Shown: positions 48,794 through 60,148 of the stretch, piece by piece
Layout: each line of letters opens with the position of its first letter
Numbering within the stretch: the first letter of the stretch is position 1
NCBI GenBank assembly: GCA_963678705.1
Contig: OY783213.1
Coordinates: 10,234,451-10,298,450 of the forward strand
DNA length: 64,000 bases
Origin: Panorpa germanica
Taxonomy: Eukaryota; Arthropoda; Insecta; Mecoptera; Panorpidae
Direction of reading: 5' to 3'
Notes under the pieces: model-generated
Databases searched by the model: none
What the model was told of the DNA's origin: nothing
Seen by the model: the letters and a program-made list of their open reading frames with translations, nothing else
Made by a program: the position numbers and the translations under genes

Positions 48794-49906
48794 CAGCGGT
48801 TCTCAAAGTGTGGGGCGCGACCCCCCCAAGGGGGCGCAATGATGGCTCAGGGGGGGCCCAAAGCTTGGTTGAAAAATTAATTAAATTTACTTACAAAATA
48901 ATAAAGCAAACTTTTTATTTTTAAAATTACAACAAGTGTATAATTTTTAGTCAAAGTCGTAAGAGTGCCGAACATTTTATACTTTTTGGTTTATCAGAAA
49001 ATACAGAAAAAAGATGCAAACCTGCTGCAATGGACTGAAAAGGTGAAAAGCTTTGTAATGAAGCTAAGTTTGTACGAGGGCGGTCTGTAAAGTGACAATT
49101 TGGAGCTATTTTCTAATCTTAAAATTATGATTGAAGAAATGGATCTCAAAACTATTTCAACCAATGCAAAGAAATGCTTTCTTAAACACGTAGAAATCCT
49201 CAAATCTCGTTTTGAAAAATATTTTAATGAGAACTTGGATGGTTTGGCATGGATTCAAAACCCGTTCAAAACATCAGTCGATGAGTGCTCCCTCAACACG
49301 AAGGAAAAAGAAAATCCCATTGACCTCCAAGGTGACACTGGGCTTGAAATGAAGTTTAAAGAATCTTCTCTCACATGCTTCTGGATTGGTGTACAAAAGG
49401 AACACCCAATTTTGAGTGAAAGGGCATTGAAAATACTCACTCCATTCGCCACCACTTATTCTTGTGAAACTGAGTTTTCTGCTCTAGCTGCCATGGAGAG
49501 TAAATATCGCTCAAGACTGGATGCGACCAAGGAATTCAGAATAGCGTTATCAGAACTGACACCGCATTTCAAGAAACTATGCGCAGAAAAAAAACAAGCA
49601 CATCCTTCACACTGAAGCTCTTTTTATTATTATTGCTTTGACTTACAAATAACAATTATGTACTATAGTAGCTAAAATAATTAAATAAATTGTAATTCTT
49701 TGTATAGAATTTGTTGCTTGATTACGATTAAACCTATTGCCCCATTAGAGTATGCATAGAATGTACAAAACTTAACTAAAAACAAATTGACTGTATAATG
49801 TCAAATGCGACTTCCTTATAATATATAGGACGTTTACATGTAGGGGGGCCCGGCTTACAGCTGGATTATGCAGGGGGGCTCTAAGTAAAAAGTTTGAGAA
49901 CCGCTG
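48794..49906 (+). mobile_element. hAT transposon remnant, Charlie/SPIN-like
   Basis: Terminal repeats CAGCGGTTCTCAAAGT and AGTTTGAGAACCGCTG (one mismatch over 16) are flanked by a perfect 8-bp duplication GGTTAACA (48786-48793 and 49907-49914). The termini and the subterminal GGGGCGCGACCCC-rich run resemble Charlie/SPIN hATs of vertebrates and invertebrates. At 1113 bp it is internally deleted and keeps only the transposase C-terminus. Confidence 0.92.
49007..49615 (+). pseudogene. hAT transposase C-terminal fragment (dimerisation domain), one stop
   Basis: From about 49007 the frame reads KKDANLLQWTEKVKSF and hits an in-frame TAA at 49088-49090, then runs open to the stop at 49613-49615. 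The distal part (LTPFATTYSCETEFSAL, then MESKYRSRLD) is the hAT C-terminal dimerisation motif seen in ZBED5/SCAND3/FAM200-like proteins. The BED finger and most of the RNase-H-like catalytic fold are missing, so it cannot act alone. Confidence 0.88.
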
Positions 49907-49914
49907 GGTTAACA

Positions 49915-50535
49915 CACCAAGAGCGTGTTTTATAGCCCGTTAAAGTTTCGTGTTATAGGTGTTGCACGATATCAGGCGTTATTGTTATGCAAACTTCTGT
50001 AATGATAAAAATAGTAATAAATATTCTTGTGTTATGGATTTGAAATGTATTAACATATATATTTATTCGTATGTATTATTTTTATTTGTTTTTCTTCTAA
50101 ATAAATTGTTTTCTTATACAACTACATGCCCCATAAATCAGAAGTCTCTAATATTGTCACCAGAGGGTAGAAAAGAGCGAGACCCCATTCTTAATGTAAC
50201 TCAATATATTTCCGATAACTAATCAATTTTTTAACATGGTGGAGTATATCAATGAAATGTCATCGCATCTCCCCCCTAAGGAATGCCAAGTGATTGAGCG
50301 TGTGGAATGATGTGAGTAGTGATAGTGTTAATTAAATAAAGTGGCGTTAATAGGAATCTACGGAAACGGAAAAGGAAAAGTAGTGAAAGCCTGGATACCG
50401 CTCGATGAGTTGGGGTATTTGGTTTTGTGCCATAAGAGTAAGGGTGTAAAGCACAGACGAAATAAAGCACTTTCTTTTTACGATTGTAGAAATCATAAGA
50501 ATGTACATGGGGAGTCAGTGCCGTAGCTATAATCG
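49915..50535. other. no firm gene
   Basis: Overlapping open frames on both strands (50341-50526 plus, 50276-50554 minus) in slightly GC-richer DNA; neither is recognisable. Confidence 0.35.
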
Positions 50536-51171
50536 AATGGGCTTGTGTCCTCATTTTTTAGTGGTCGATTTTTCAATTGTTGATTGAAATTGATGTTAAT
50601 AAATGTGTATTAGCATGTGTATTTTATTAAATATCTAAATGACAAAGATATAGCAATTAAAAGTTTGAATTGTAATTTTAGCGCTGTGAGATGGTCGGCC
50701 ATTTGTATGACGTGAAATGCATTTTAACGTCAGTTATTTGTTAATTAGGTCAGTGCTGTGGTAATGTTTTGTAGCTGTTGGTAGTTAAAATAATCAAGTC
50801 AAATCAAAGAATAATAAGTTTTTATTTTATTTAACCCTGTTACGGCAGACATAATATTGGAATTTAATTGTTCTTTGAAATAGCTGTAAATAATATTTGA
50901 TATTTTGATATATAAATACATATAGCAGAGATTTATGATCTGTAAGGTTGGTAACCTTACACAAGGATTGTGATGTCACATGCATTTGGAATGTATACAA
51001 CGTTGAATCTCTTTAATAATTAAAGAGACAAAATGACTTTTCTAATTGTTAATATCTCCTAACATATAAGTAGTTATTAAAAGATAATTGGACATTTGAG
51101 GTTCTAGTAACCCACTTTATCAATATATAGTACACTTTTATAGAAATTAAGACATAGGACACAAGCCCATT
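50536..51171. mobile_element. family B MITE, copy 4 (636 bp, best preserved)
   Basis: Perfect terminal repeats AATGGGCTTGTGTCCT and AGGACACAAGCCCATT. Flanks (aatcg / tgaaa) show no duplication. Confidence 0.8.
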
Positions 51172-53330
51172 TGAAATTAGACAATCGAAATTTGACGACC
51201 GAAGATAAAGCAGGGGCATTTTAAGGTCGGATATTACCCTTTATGTCTGCTACCCTAGCTACGGTCCTGAGAGGAGTCTCTCCTTTGTCTGCTACTTGTT
51301 TTTTACTATAGCAATATACTTTTCCAGGAGAAATTTCCAGTTTTTAACGTATTCCTAATTGTATACCCGCTTAAAAAATTAGTAAAATTTTAAGAGTCAT
51401 AAAATTGAAGTATCCCTGCATAAAAATATGCAAATTCTTTTATATAGGGGTGAACTGTAATTGCGACTGTACAAATATGTTAATGATGTAGAATAACCCC
51501 TTTTATGCGTCTTTTGACAGTCTTACATTACGGCGGGAGGTCGTAAATTTAAATATAAATTTAATAAAACTTAATATTAATTTTAAGAATAAAAACTCGC
51601 TAAAGATACAACATGAATACTACCTTATATCCATGTAATATTTTACAAGCGAAACCTGGTAATATTTTATCTAAAAATGTATAAGATTGTTTTATAATCC
51701 TTTTTATCCTTACTTAAGATTTCTTAATATTTTAGTAATCTTAACAAGGTCTTGGCGGGTCGTGGTACTGTATCTTCGGCTTTAATTTCTGAACCAGCGT
51801 TATATTTTCTGCCTTTGCTAGTTTTATTTATGAGACATCTCCAAATTTTGAGTTTTGAGATAATAATTTTCAAGTTTCAAGCTTTCCAGCGGTGTTCGAT
51901 TAGTTTATATTCATTATAATTTCGTTTGGTTACATTTATGAGTTATACGAGTGTTAAATCGGATAGAACTGCATATTCCACCTAAATTTCAATCGGGGAT
52001 GTCTCACTATAGAACTGAATGAGGCCTCAACACAGTAAAAGACTGCCAACATCGTCGATTATAACACTGAGACAACATTAAAAATAAGTCAATAAGTAAG
52101 AGATCTACTTCAAAAGTTTTATGATTATAATAATACTATAATTTCTCAAAAAGCTATAAAATAGGTCACAAAAACTTTGAATGCAAATTAGGCAACTTTT
52201 CTTATGTTACATACACCTTAAATACACGAAACTGCGTGTTTACCGAGACATTTCTATTTACTATGGCTAAAGTAGATGTGGAACTTCGCACAGGCGTTAT
52301 AAGCGTTCCCTTTGGGCCTCTAATTGTCAAACCTTTCACAAAGTTTATTAATTATTTAATTTCTAAAGTTCAAGGACCAATTTGCTACTTCAGTATAAAA
52401 AAGTAATTTTCTTTGTTAAAATTTTTCTCGGTTTTTAAATACCACAAAATTAGTTCTTTCTAGGCTTGATCCGCGTCTGGTTAAAAGGGTTTCTTAAATG
52501 ATGATCGATCTTCCACAAAACTTTCGCGAAATCCAACCGAATCCTTCATTAGATTTTCAACATTATTAGTGCGCTGGTTTGAAGTATTTAGTTCCTCCGT
52601 TGATCTCTTGGAGATGTACTCACTGCACTTGAGACAGTAATCCATTTAGGACATAAGCCGCATCTTCTTATACTGACAGCAGTCGTTCCAAATAGTTATT
52701 ATTATTTCTTCTTCTCTATAAATACTATTGTAAGAGATTTAGCCGTTGGTTTTGAATTTACTTGATTATTAAAACAATATTATGTTTAGAACCATTTTAT
52801 TTTTTCTTGTTAGCTGCTGAACAATTTCCCCCAGTAGTTTAAGATGGTTATCATCTGTCTATCAAACCGTTCACTTTCTGTGTTAAAAAATATACGAACC
52901 TCATTGAAAGAAGCGTACGCAAGTTAGGATAAAATTCCTATAGCATCAAATAAAACTTGCTAAGATTTTTTGATAAAAAAAACTATTATAGTACCCTGGT
53001 ACTATGCCATATACTAATTGTTACTGTGTATTTCTTAAAGTGTACTTACAAATATTGTAAGTGATGAATACATATAGAATTGCTGACGAATCGAACGATG
53101 GTTTTGATTTTTTCTTAAAATAGTCTAATACGCCTAATAGAAATACAAACAAAACTTTGAGAATAAATTATAATTAAAGAAAAGTTTTGAGACAGAGCGT
53201 ATTTAATTTATAAATTAAGGGATTGTTTACGGAATATATTAATTTACATATTCGTTTATATTCAATTACTCTTATTGACTTTCTTTCGCCACCTGGCGGC
53301 ACACACAGGAAGTTTCAAAATCCAGAATTA
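51172..53330. other. no gene seen
   Basis: AT-rich, without shared repeats or supported exons. Confidence 0.45.
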
Positions 53331-53441
53331 ATAAAAAAAAAGTTTAAAATTAATAAAAATCAGTGCTGTACTCTACAGCGGTGCAGCTCAATATCTACCA
53401 GATATACAAAAAAAAATTGTATTTACAAATTGTAGAAATTA

Positions 53442-54275
53442 CCCAGTAAACAATTTGGTGAAGTGCCCTATTTGGTGAAGTTCGAGTCACTCGTACAATT
53501 CTATTCTAACGCTTTACAAGTTCTCTACCTGTCACAGATTTTGTGTTAGTTTTTCATAATAATATTCTTTCTTTTTCCAACATCATTCATTAAGTATTTC
53601 TGTTTCTTTCCCACATAGATATATTTTTTTTAAATTCACATTCATTTCATTTATTACAAAGTGAGAGAGAAACGAAAAATATATTTTTCACCGTTACACT
53701 TGTATACTTGTAAGTATTTCGTTCAGAACAGTATGTTTAAAGTATATGCTATCCTTTTTCAACAAATATTTCTTTAATGGTAATAGACAGACGCTATCTC
53801 CCTCAATCCCCGAATAGAATGTATATAAGCGAAGATAGTACCTAGCGATGGTAAGACAGAGGTTTTAAACCTAACGCAGACCTGCCGATCGTGGATTTTT
53901 GAATCACCAAAACAATGTAAAAAACTAATATAACGAGTATTGTTGAAGATGAATAATATTCATGAAAAAAATCACGATCCATACTAAAGATTACATCTAT
54001 TTATTTCTTCATTTAAATATTTATATTTTGCAGACTCTAAAATGTAGAATTCAATTAAGTTTTATACCCCTGCTAGTGTCAAGTTTATAACTCCGGTCAT
54101 AAATCATAAACCGACTACGCTTTTAATTCAGCAGTGAACCGTCGTTGCAATGTCTGTAGCTCATAAATAGGGCCTTTCCTATGAACGACTGAATAGAAAA
54201 CGAACACGTTCCAGACAAAAAACTCATGATATGTAATAGAAATTAAGTAGAATTTACTCCAAAATGTTTACTGGG
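53442..54275. mobile_element. family C element, long copy (834 bp)
   Basis: Ends CCCAGTAAACAATTTGG and CCAAAATGTTTACTGGG, flanked by TA on both sides (53440-53441 and 54276-54277). The interior differs from the 250-bp copies and is shared, inverted, with 56590-57205. The flanks rejoin into a repeat that also occurs near 30.78 kb, giving an empty-site comparison. Confidence 0.82.
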
Positions 54276-54406
54276 TATGTCCTCTATTAGATTGATAATG
54301 ACTACTTTTTAATTCCACTCCAAAAAAACACGGTTTTAGCGTCATTTCAAGGTCACCTTCACCGTTAATGGGAATCCCAAACATTAAACACGAGATAAAA
54401 TCTTAA

Positions 54407-55105
54407 ATTAAAAACTACAAGAGACGGATTGAAAACCTGAAAGCTTTAGGCTTAATGAAGCTTAAGAAAATATTTCATAGACTAATTATTGTATTCTTTG
54501 ACTATCGGATATGTCATTGGCAGAGGCGGCCTTTGGGGGTGACAAGCAGGGCAACCGCTCGGGGCTTCGCATATCTCGCGCAACAACCCAAGTAGAAAAA
54601 TTCATTACTATATATATATTTGAAGCTCGCGCCTTGCTCTTAAGAAGTTCCTCTAGAATCACTGCGTATATCTTTTAAGGCATTCATGTACCTTAGTTTA
54701 TCATCATTAATATTTGTCATCTTTGTGCTTGTTAACTGTTATAAAACTTCCAATATACAAATTTAATTTCTCGTCAATTATCATCAAAAAATACTTACTT
54801 ACAATTTATATAAATTATATACAAAGTCACAAAGATCTGCCGCCCGGGGCCTCGCAATGGCTAAGGCCGCCCCTGGTCATTGGGCAAATAGATATGGATA
54901 TATAAATTCAAGATGGAGGCGTAAATCATTAAAATTGAAGCTAGTAAACAAAATATTCAAAGTGAAGACACCTAAATTAGTCAGAGAAGTATATTCGCGC
55001 TACTTAGTTTATTTATATGAGTTAGAGAAACAATTCTCAGACTGCAAGCAGCAAAATTGCGAAAGAAACAAAACTGATTGTCTACTGTCCTATGAAATGT
55101 ATTAA
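54407..55105 (+). pseudogene. open frame split by a hAT MITE
   Basis: The frame 54407-54520 (KNYKRRIENLKALGLM, HRLIIVFFDYRICHW) and the frame after the MITE (RYGYINSRWRRKSLKLKLVN, then SRYLVYLYELEKQFSDC) would be one 111-codon open frame once the 355-bp MITE and one 8-bp duplication are discounted. The added 363 bp is a multiple of three, but the MITE brings stops. Basic, Leu/Lys-rich, no family recognised; it could be a chance frame. Confidence 0.3.
54521..54875. mobile_element. hAT-type MITE, second copy, 355 bp
   Basis: Same family as 47723-48088, here with perfect 8-bp duplication GTCATTGG (54513-54520 and 54876-54883) and a single copy of the unit that is duplicated in the other element. 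It interrupts a longer open frame (see 54407-55105). Confidence 0.9.
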
Positions 55106-55531
55106 AACATAAAATAATAAACAGTTTTAAAGTGTATTAAACTTCAGATCGATGGGACATTTTTTGTTGTTGTTGTATTTTAGTGTTAGTATACAGCCAA
55201 CGTATTTCATAGTAAACGGCGTGTTCAGCAGTAAGACTCATTCCATTTCCGTTTCCTTTAGCTTCTAAAAACAGTGTGTATGGTCTTGTGTGTATGAAAT
55301 ACACGTCCACAAAAGAATACTATCTACTTAAGTAGTTTTAAATTACATTTTTATGTTTAACATGTATTGTATATTTTATATTCAAGATTCATTATTTAAA
55401 CTGAAGAATTTTAACTTAAAAACATTTGTTGAATAGAATTAGAATTAGTAGCTTATTAACCTTATATTTATTTCCTATGTTTTTAGGTTATATATATCAA
55501 ATTTCAAATGTCAAAGTGACACTTGTGCAAA

Positions 55532-55597
55532 ATGGCGGCAAATTTAAAACAGTCAGTTTCTACTGATACACGCTTTCATGAACACGAAAATTTAATT
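55532..55597 (+). CDS. candidate first exon of a small plus-strand gene
   Basis: An ATG in good context (GCAAAATGGCGGC) opens MAANLKQSVSTDTRFHEHEN LI and could be cut at a weak donor ATT|gtaaaa in phase 0. Without splicing, the frame stops ten codons later. A TATATATAT run lies about 45 bp upstream. It would join in frame to the terminal exon at 59945-60148, giving 89 residues, with a 4.3-kb repeat-filled intron. Inferred model; no homologue recognised. Confidence 0.3.
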
Positions 55598-55984
55598 GTA
55601 AAATCCTATAAACTTCTAAAAATGTGAATGCTAATGTTAATATTTTATGTAAATTGTTACAAAGCCTGAAGCGAGAAGTGTAAATTACTGGAATAAAATA
55701 AAGTAGACGTGGAATAATAACAAAATAATAAATAAGAAGACAGATATAAAATATCTTCATATTTTTCCTGAAAAGAAAATTTTATATTTACGTAAAAATA
55801 TTATATATATGTAAAACCATCATCCTTTCATTGAAGATCTGGAATATGTGAGCTCAAGTAGGTTTGAAATCCTATTATAATGCGAAATGTTCCACTGAAC
55901 CAAAAGGAAATGCTACATTTTATAAAAAGTGTCGCTGTCTCCATTTCATCTGTGCATAACTCAATTTGATACGGATATTCGTAA

Positions 55985-56090
55985 TGCGTCGTACACATGA
56001 GTGTGACTCCAACATGCGACATCCAACATTTGTTGTTGTACGACACGTCCAAAGCGAAGTAACAACATGCAACTCAATACATCAGCATCC
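55985..56090. repeat. partial relative of the Harbinger-like MITE
   Basis: GCGTCGTACACATGAGTGTG and AACATGCGACATCCAACATT match the terminal arm of the 24722 element; the far arm is not recognisable. Confidence 0.55.
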
Positions 56091-56589
56091 TTTGTCGGTC
56101 TTACGTATTTTTTGTTTTATTTATTAAGCTTTGTCTTATACAGCTATCTTGCCATCTTAAAAGTTACAATTATATAGACATATTTCATTAAATAATTAAC
56201 TATAAATCAATTTTCGTTCTAGTTCATAAAGGATTGTGCATTTACCGATAGCCAGTCTGTCAAGCTAAATATAATGCAAATACTGTAATGCGTCGTAAAG
56301 TTTTAAAGATATCATATACCTATATGAATGTCGCAATGATTTAAACTATAAAGACTCAACAAATCTAATACAACTTATAGTCTAAGATATGATTGAAAAT
56401 ATATGAATGTCGCGTGTTGGTATCGCACTGATGTTTCGTAAAATTTATTGAGGTGTTATAACCTAAATTTGGCATTTCTTTACTTACAATTTCTGCTCTT
56501 ATGTGCTAAAATAAATGTATATACTCGGTACACCACACATTACAATGCTGATAATTGCAAATTAGAATACGTAATTACGTATTCTAATT

Positions 56590-57205
56590 CTACTTTTTAG
56601 AGTCTGCAAAATATAAATATTTAAATGAAGAAATAAATAGATGTAATCTTTAGTACGGATCGTGATTTTTTTAATGAATATTATTCATCTTCAACAATAC
56701 TCGTTATATTAGTTTTTTACATTGTTTTGGTGATTCAAAAATCCACGATCGGCAGGTCTGCGTTAGGTTTAAAACCTCTGTCTTACCATCGCTAGATGCT
56801 AACTTCGTTCATATACATTATATTCGGGGATTGAGGGAGATAGCGTCTGTCTATTACCATTAAAGAAATATTTGTTGAAAAAGGATAGCATATACTTTAA
56901 ACTACTGTACTGAACAAAATATTATACAAGTGTTAACGGTGAAAAATATATTTTACTTGTCTAACCGCATCTCGTTTCTCTCTCACTTTGGAATAAATGA
57001 GATGAAAGTGAACTTAAAAAAAATATATCCATGTGGGAAAGAAACAGAAATACTTATTGAATGATGTTGGAAAAAGAAAGAATACTAGGAAGAATAACTA
57101 ACACAAAATCTGTGACAGGTAGAGAACTTATAAAGCGTTAGAATAGAATTGTACGAGTGACTCGAACTTCACCAAATAGGGCACTTCACCAAATTGTTTA
57201 CTGGG
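56590..57205. mobile_element. family C element, truncated inverted copy
   Basis: It matches 53442-54045 in reverse and ends CACCAAATTGTTTACTGGG. The other terminal repeat is missing. With the 53442 copy it forms a long inverted pair of about 600-bp arms and 2.5-kb spacing. Confidence 0.78.
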
Positions 57206-57828
57206 AAGACACTTTCGTTTCCTCTAGTAGAGCAGTAAAATTATTTACCCCTGATAAGGCGGCAACACATCTCACTTCCCTCACAAAACTCATTTATTTT
57301 TTTTCATACTGCGATCTTCGCTGCAATCGTTCAATGTTTTTTTTTACCATAAATATATATTACCCCCATAGGGGCTATTTTAACTTTCTATTTTCGTGTC
57401 ATGGTTGTTTTTAAACGTTTGTATACCATACCAATAATTTATTCAGCTCTGCAACTTTTTCTGTTATGTTAAGCAATGTTGTATTATGACTAATAATTAA
57501 ATATTTCATACGGCGTATGGCATAAGGTCGCTTACCCTAGACTCTTGAGAATTGGAATAAAAATAGATGGGATAGGAAAGGGAACTAGTGCACATAGTGA
57601 AATAAACTGTAAGCTCTATAGATATCTTTGAAGAAATAAACTTATACATAGAAACTTGGTAGTAAATACATATTTCTCTATTGTACTCAATTCCTATGTT
57701 TATTTTAAGTTGAATATTTGTGATGGTGTATGCAAACCCGGCGTTCTATACTGGATGACGATTGCAAACAGATGTGCTCATACCGTCCTTAAAAGCAGGG
57801 ACAGGAAGAATAACGTGGTCAAAACGAT

Positions 57829-58490
57829 AAAAAAGAAGCATATTTTCGATAATGTTTCTTGACGACACAGTTAATATATAATTATTTCTATAATTACTAC
57901 ATGATAAAATGACATTAGAATTTTCATAAATAAATATCAAGAAATGAGCCATTGATAGCGAATCTCCGCAGACGTCACAAAAAAGTAACATTGCTATGCC
58001 ATTCATAACTCATCACTGGATTTTCTGAAATCAAAAAACCAAAATGATTTCATTAGTTGATAAGTTTCTGCAAGTAACGTTGTCGAGTTTTTATTTTTTT
58101 ATTGATTTTTAAATTTTTTACAGCACTTAAAAGACAAAATACCGATTTTTCATGAAAAAAATCAGAAACTTTGTTATTTTAAAATACGTTAAAATTGAAA
58201 TATTTAAAAAAAACATGACTGCGTTACCTCAGCATTTATGTAAAGAAAGAGTGTGCAAAATTTCAAGACAATCGGTCCAGTAAATTTTGAGCTAGAGAGT
58301 GTACCGTCTCTGAAAAAGCTATGTGTGAGAAACCGCTTTTAAAAGTTTCAAAGTAACACGAAAGCAGATCAGAGAGGTGAAGACTTAAAACTCTATATCT
58401 CCGACAGTTTTACTCCAATCGACTTCAAATTTTTACACAATAAACTTAATATGTTGTACAATAATATAAATAAATTTAAAAAAATGAACA
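57829..58490. repeat. family D repeat, left arm of a long inverted pair
   Basis: It matches 61482-62152 in reverse over about 660 bp, including CGGTCCAGTAAATTTTGAGC and GACTTAAAACTCTATATCTC. The run of AAATTTCAAGACAATCGGTCC type is common near LINE 3' ends, but no reverse transcriptase is present. Confidence 0.72.
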
Positions 58491-59944
58491 AAAGAAAGTT
58501 GAAATTGATGTTGATATTTTTAAGACTGTTGACATTTTTGAAATTTTAAAGACTTTCTAAAAGCAGTATTCTCTAGCTATAGATATTGCTCGTAATTTAT
58601 GCAACATAATCCCTTATCTCTGTAACCATTGTTACTGCTGATCAATTCTACTGCAGACCATTTTATTCATTTTTGGCTTTACCATTATCTAATAGATAAA
58701 CACTTGTTGAGAGTACGATACTTATATAGAACTTTTAAAATTTCGTTATATAGAAATTCATATCTATTTTAAACCTAATCAAAGTGGATACCTTGAACCT
58801 ACCGAACCAGCTACAAGTTTCACATTTTGAAGAGACAGCCTTTGTTGGCAAGAACGCATATGACCCCTCTTTAGATAATCGTCGAGTGGTTGGCATTACC
58901 GCATCGGATTTGTCGTTGAAACATGGAAGACAAGTGAAGTGTGTGAAGTGATGCGTATAAACGATCACTACAGTTTTAAGTGGTATATGGATGGTTCGTC
59001 GTTTAAATGTAATACCGCAAACATTTCCAAAATTTCATGATCAAATCGCAAGTCGATCTAGATAGCATATTTGAGTTGTTGTCTCTATAGACTCCTAGGT
59101 CTCAATAAATTCCCGTCGTCTCCTAACCGTATTCCCATTTCATGTTTGACCTACGGGATCATTTTCCCTAATATGAAACAATAAAAGTATTTATGTAAAA
59201 TACCGCAGCGCCATACAACGAATTTTAAAGTAACGTGTGTTTTGTATGTAATGAAGTAAAACAAATGACAGCATGTATTTGCCTACAAATATCATAATTT
59301 ACATTTTGTATTAGCTTCGTTCACACAACTTGGTTAGTACAACATTTTAAAGTCGAATTACAATGCGTTGTAAAACAATTAATGGACAAGTAAAAACAGT
59401 TTTCTGTAAAGCCCAGACATCGCCAGTTGCTCTTAATATCAAATCAATTTCGTATATGATGAAGACATACATACTGTATATTGTACATAAGCAAAATAAT
59501 TGACAAACGTGCGTTTTACAAAATTTAACTACATTTCAATTAGCGTGTGTAGACAATTTTATTAACTAAAATCGTTTATTTCTCATTACAGTTTTAGTTA
59601 GTTTGTAATTTAGATTTTTGTTAAAATACAATCATTCTTGTTTAAATCTATTGTAGACGAAATGACATAACAATATTTTGAAGCGACAACTTTTCAAGCT
59701 TGGGAAATACGACTTTAGTCAATTTGAAACCAAAAGACTTTATTAATATTATCATGGCACTGAAACATTTGATTTTCAAACGGAAATAAATTTCTTTTGA
59801 AACACAATTTTAAACTGTTTCAATTCTAATATACGATAGCCCAATTCCCTAACTTTTTAACGACAAAGATTATTCTTAAGTTAACGATATTATTGTCAGA
59901 TGTATGGTTTTTCAATTAAATGTTACCTCTGGCAATATTTTCAG
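58491..59944. other. no gene seen
   Basis: AT-rich region inside the family D inverted pair, upstream of the candidate terminal exon. Confidence 0.4.
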
Positions 59945-60148
59945 TTGTTAAAGGAAAGCGTCCAAAGGTCCGTAGAGCTGGCATCAGACCCAATAGATTT
60001 ATCGTCTAAACGTCTTTATATGTTTAACGAAACAACTACTTCTACTGAAACATTGCAATTTTCGAAGCAATCTCGTTATCAATTGCACATGACTACCCAT
60101 CCAGATAATACAAAAAACTGTAGCCGTTGCTGCATACCTTGCTGCTGA
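59945..60148 (+). CDS. candidate terminal exon, cysteine-rich C-terminus
   Basis: Acceptor ggcaatattttcag, then 67 codons and TGA in phase 0: LLKESVQRSVELASDPIDLS, then a Ser/Thr-rich run (NETTTSTETLQFSKQS) and the ending DNTKNCSRCCIPCC. A terminal cysteine cluster like this can be palmitoylated or bind metal. Composition is far less AT-biased in predicted residues than the chance frames nearby. Family not recognised. It lies between the two family D inverted arms. Confidence 0.4.
   Translation: MLKESVQRSVELASDPIDLSSKRLYMFNETTTSTETLQFSKQSRYQLHMTTHPDNTKNCSRCCIPCC

Noticed and set aside
49255-49455. Minus frames within the hAT element
   Set aside because: Shadows of the transposase frame, which carries the recognisable motif.
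50276-50554. 92-residue minus frame and the opposing 61-residue plus frame
   Set aside because: They oppose each other in the same DNA, neither has domain or splice support, and one enters the family B MITE.
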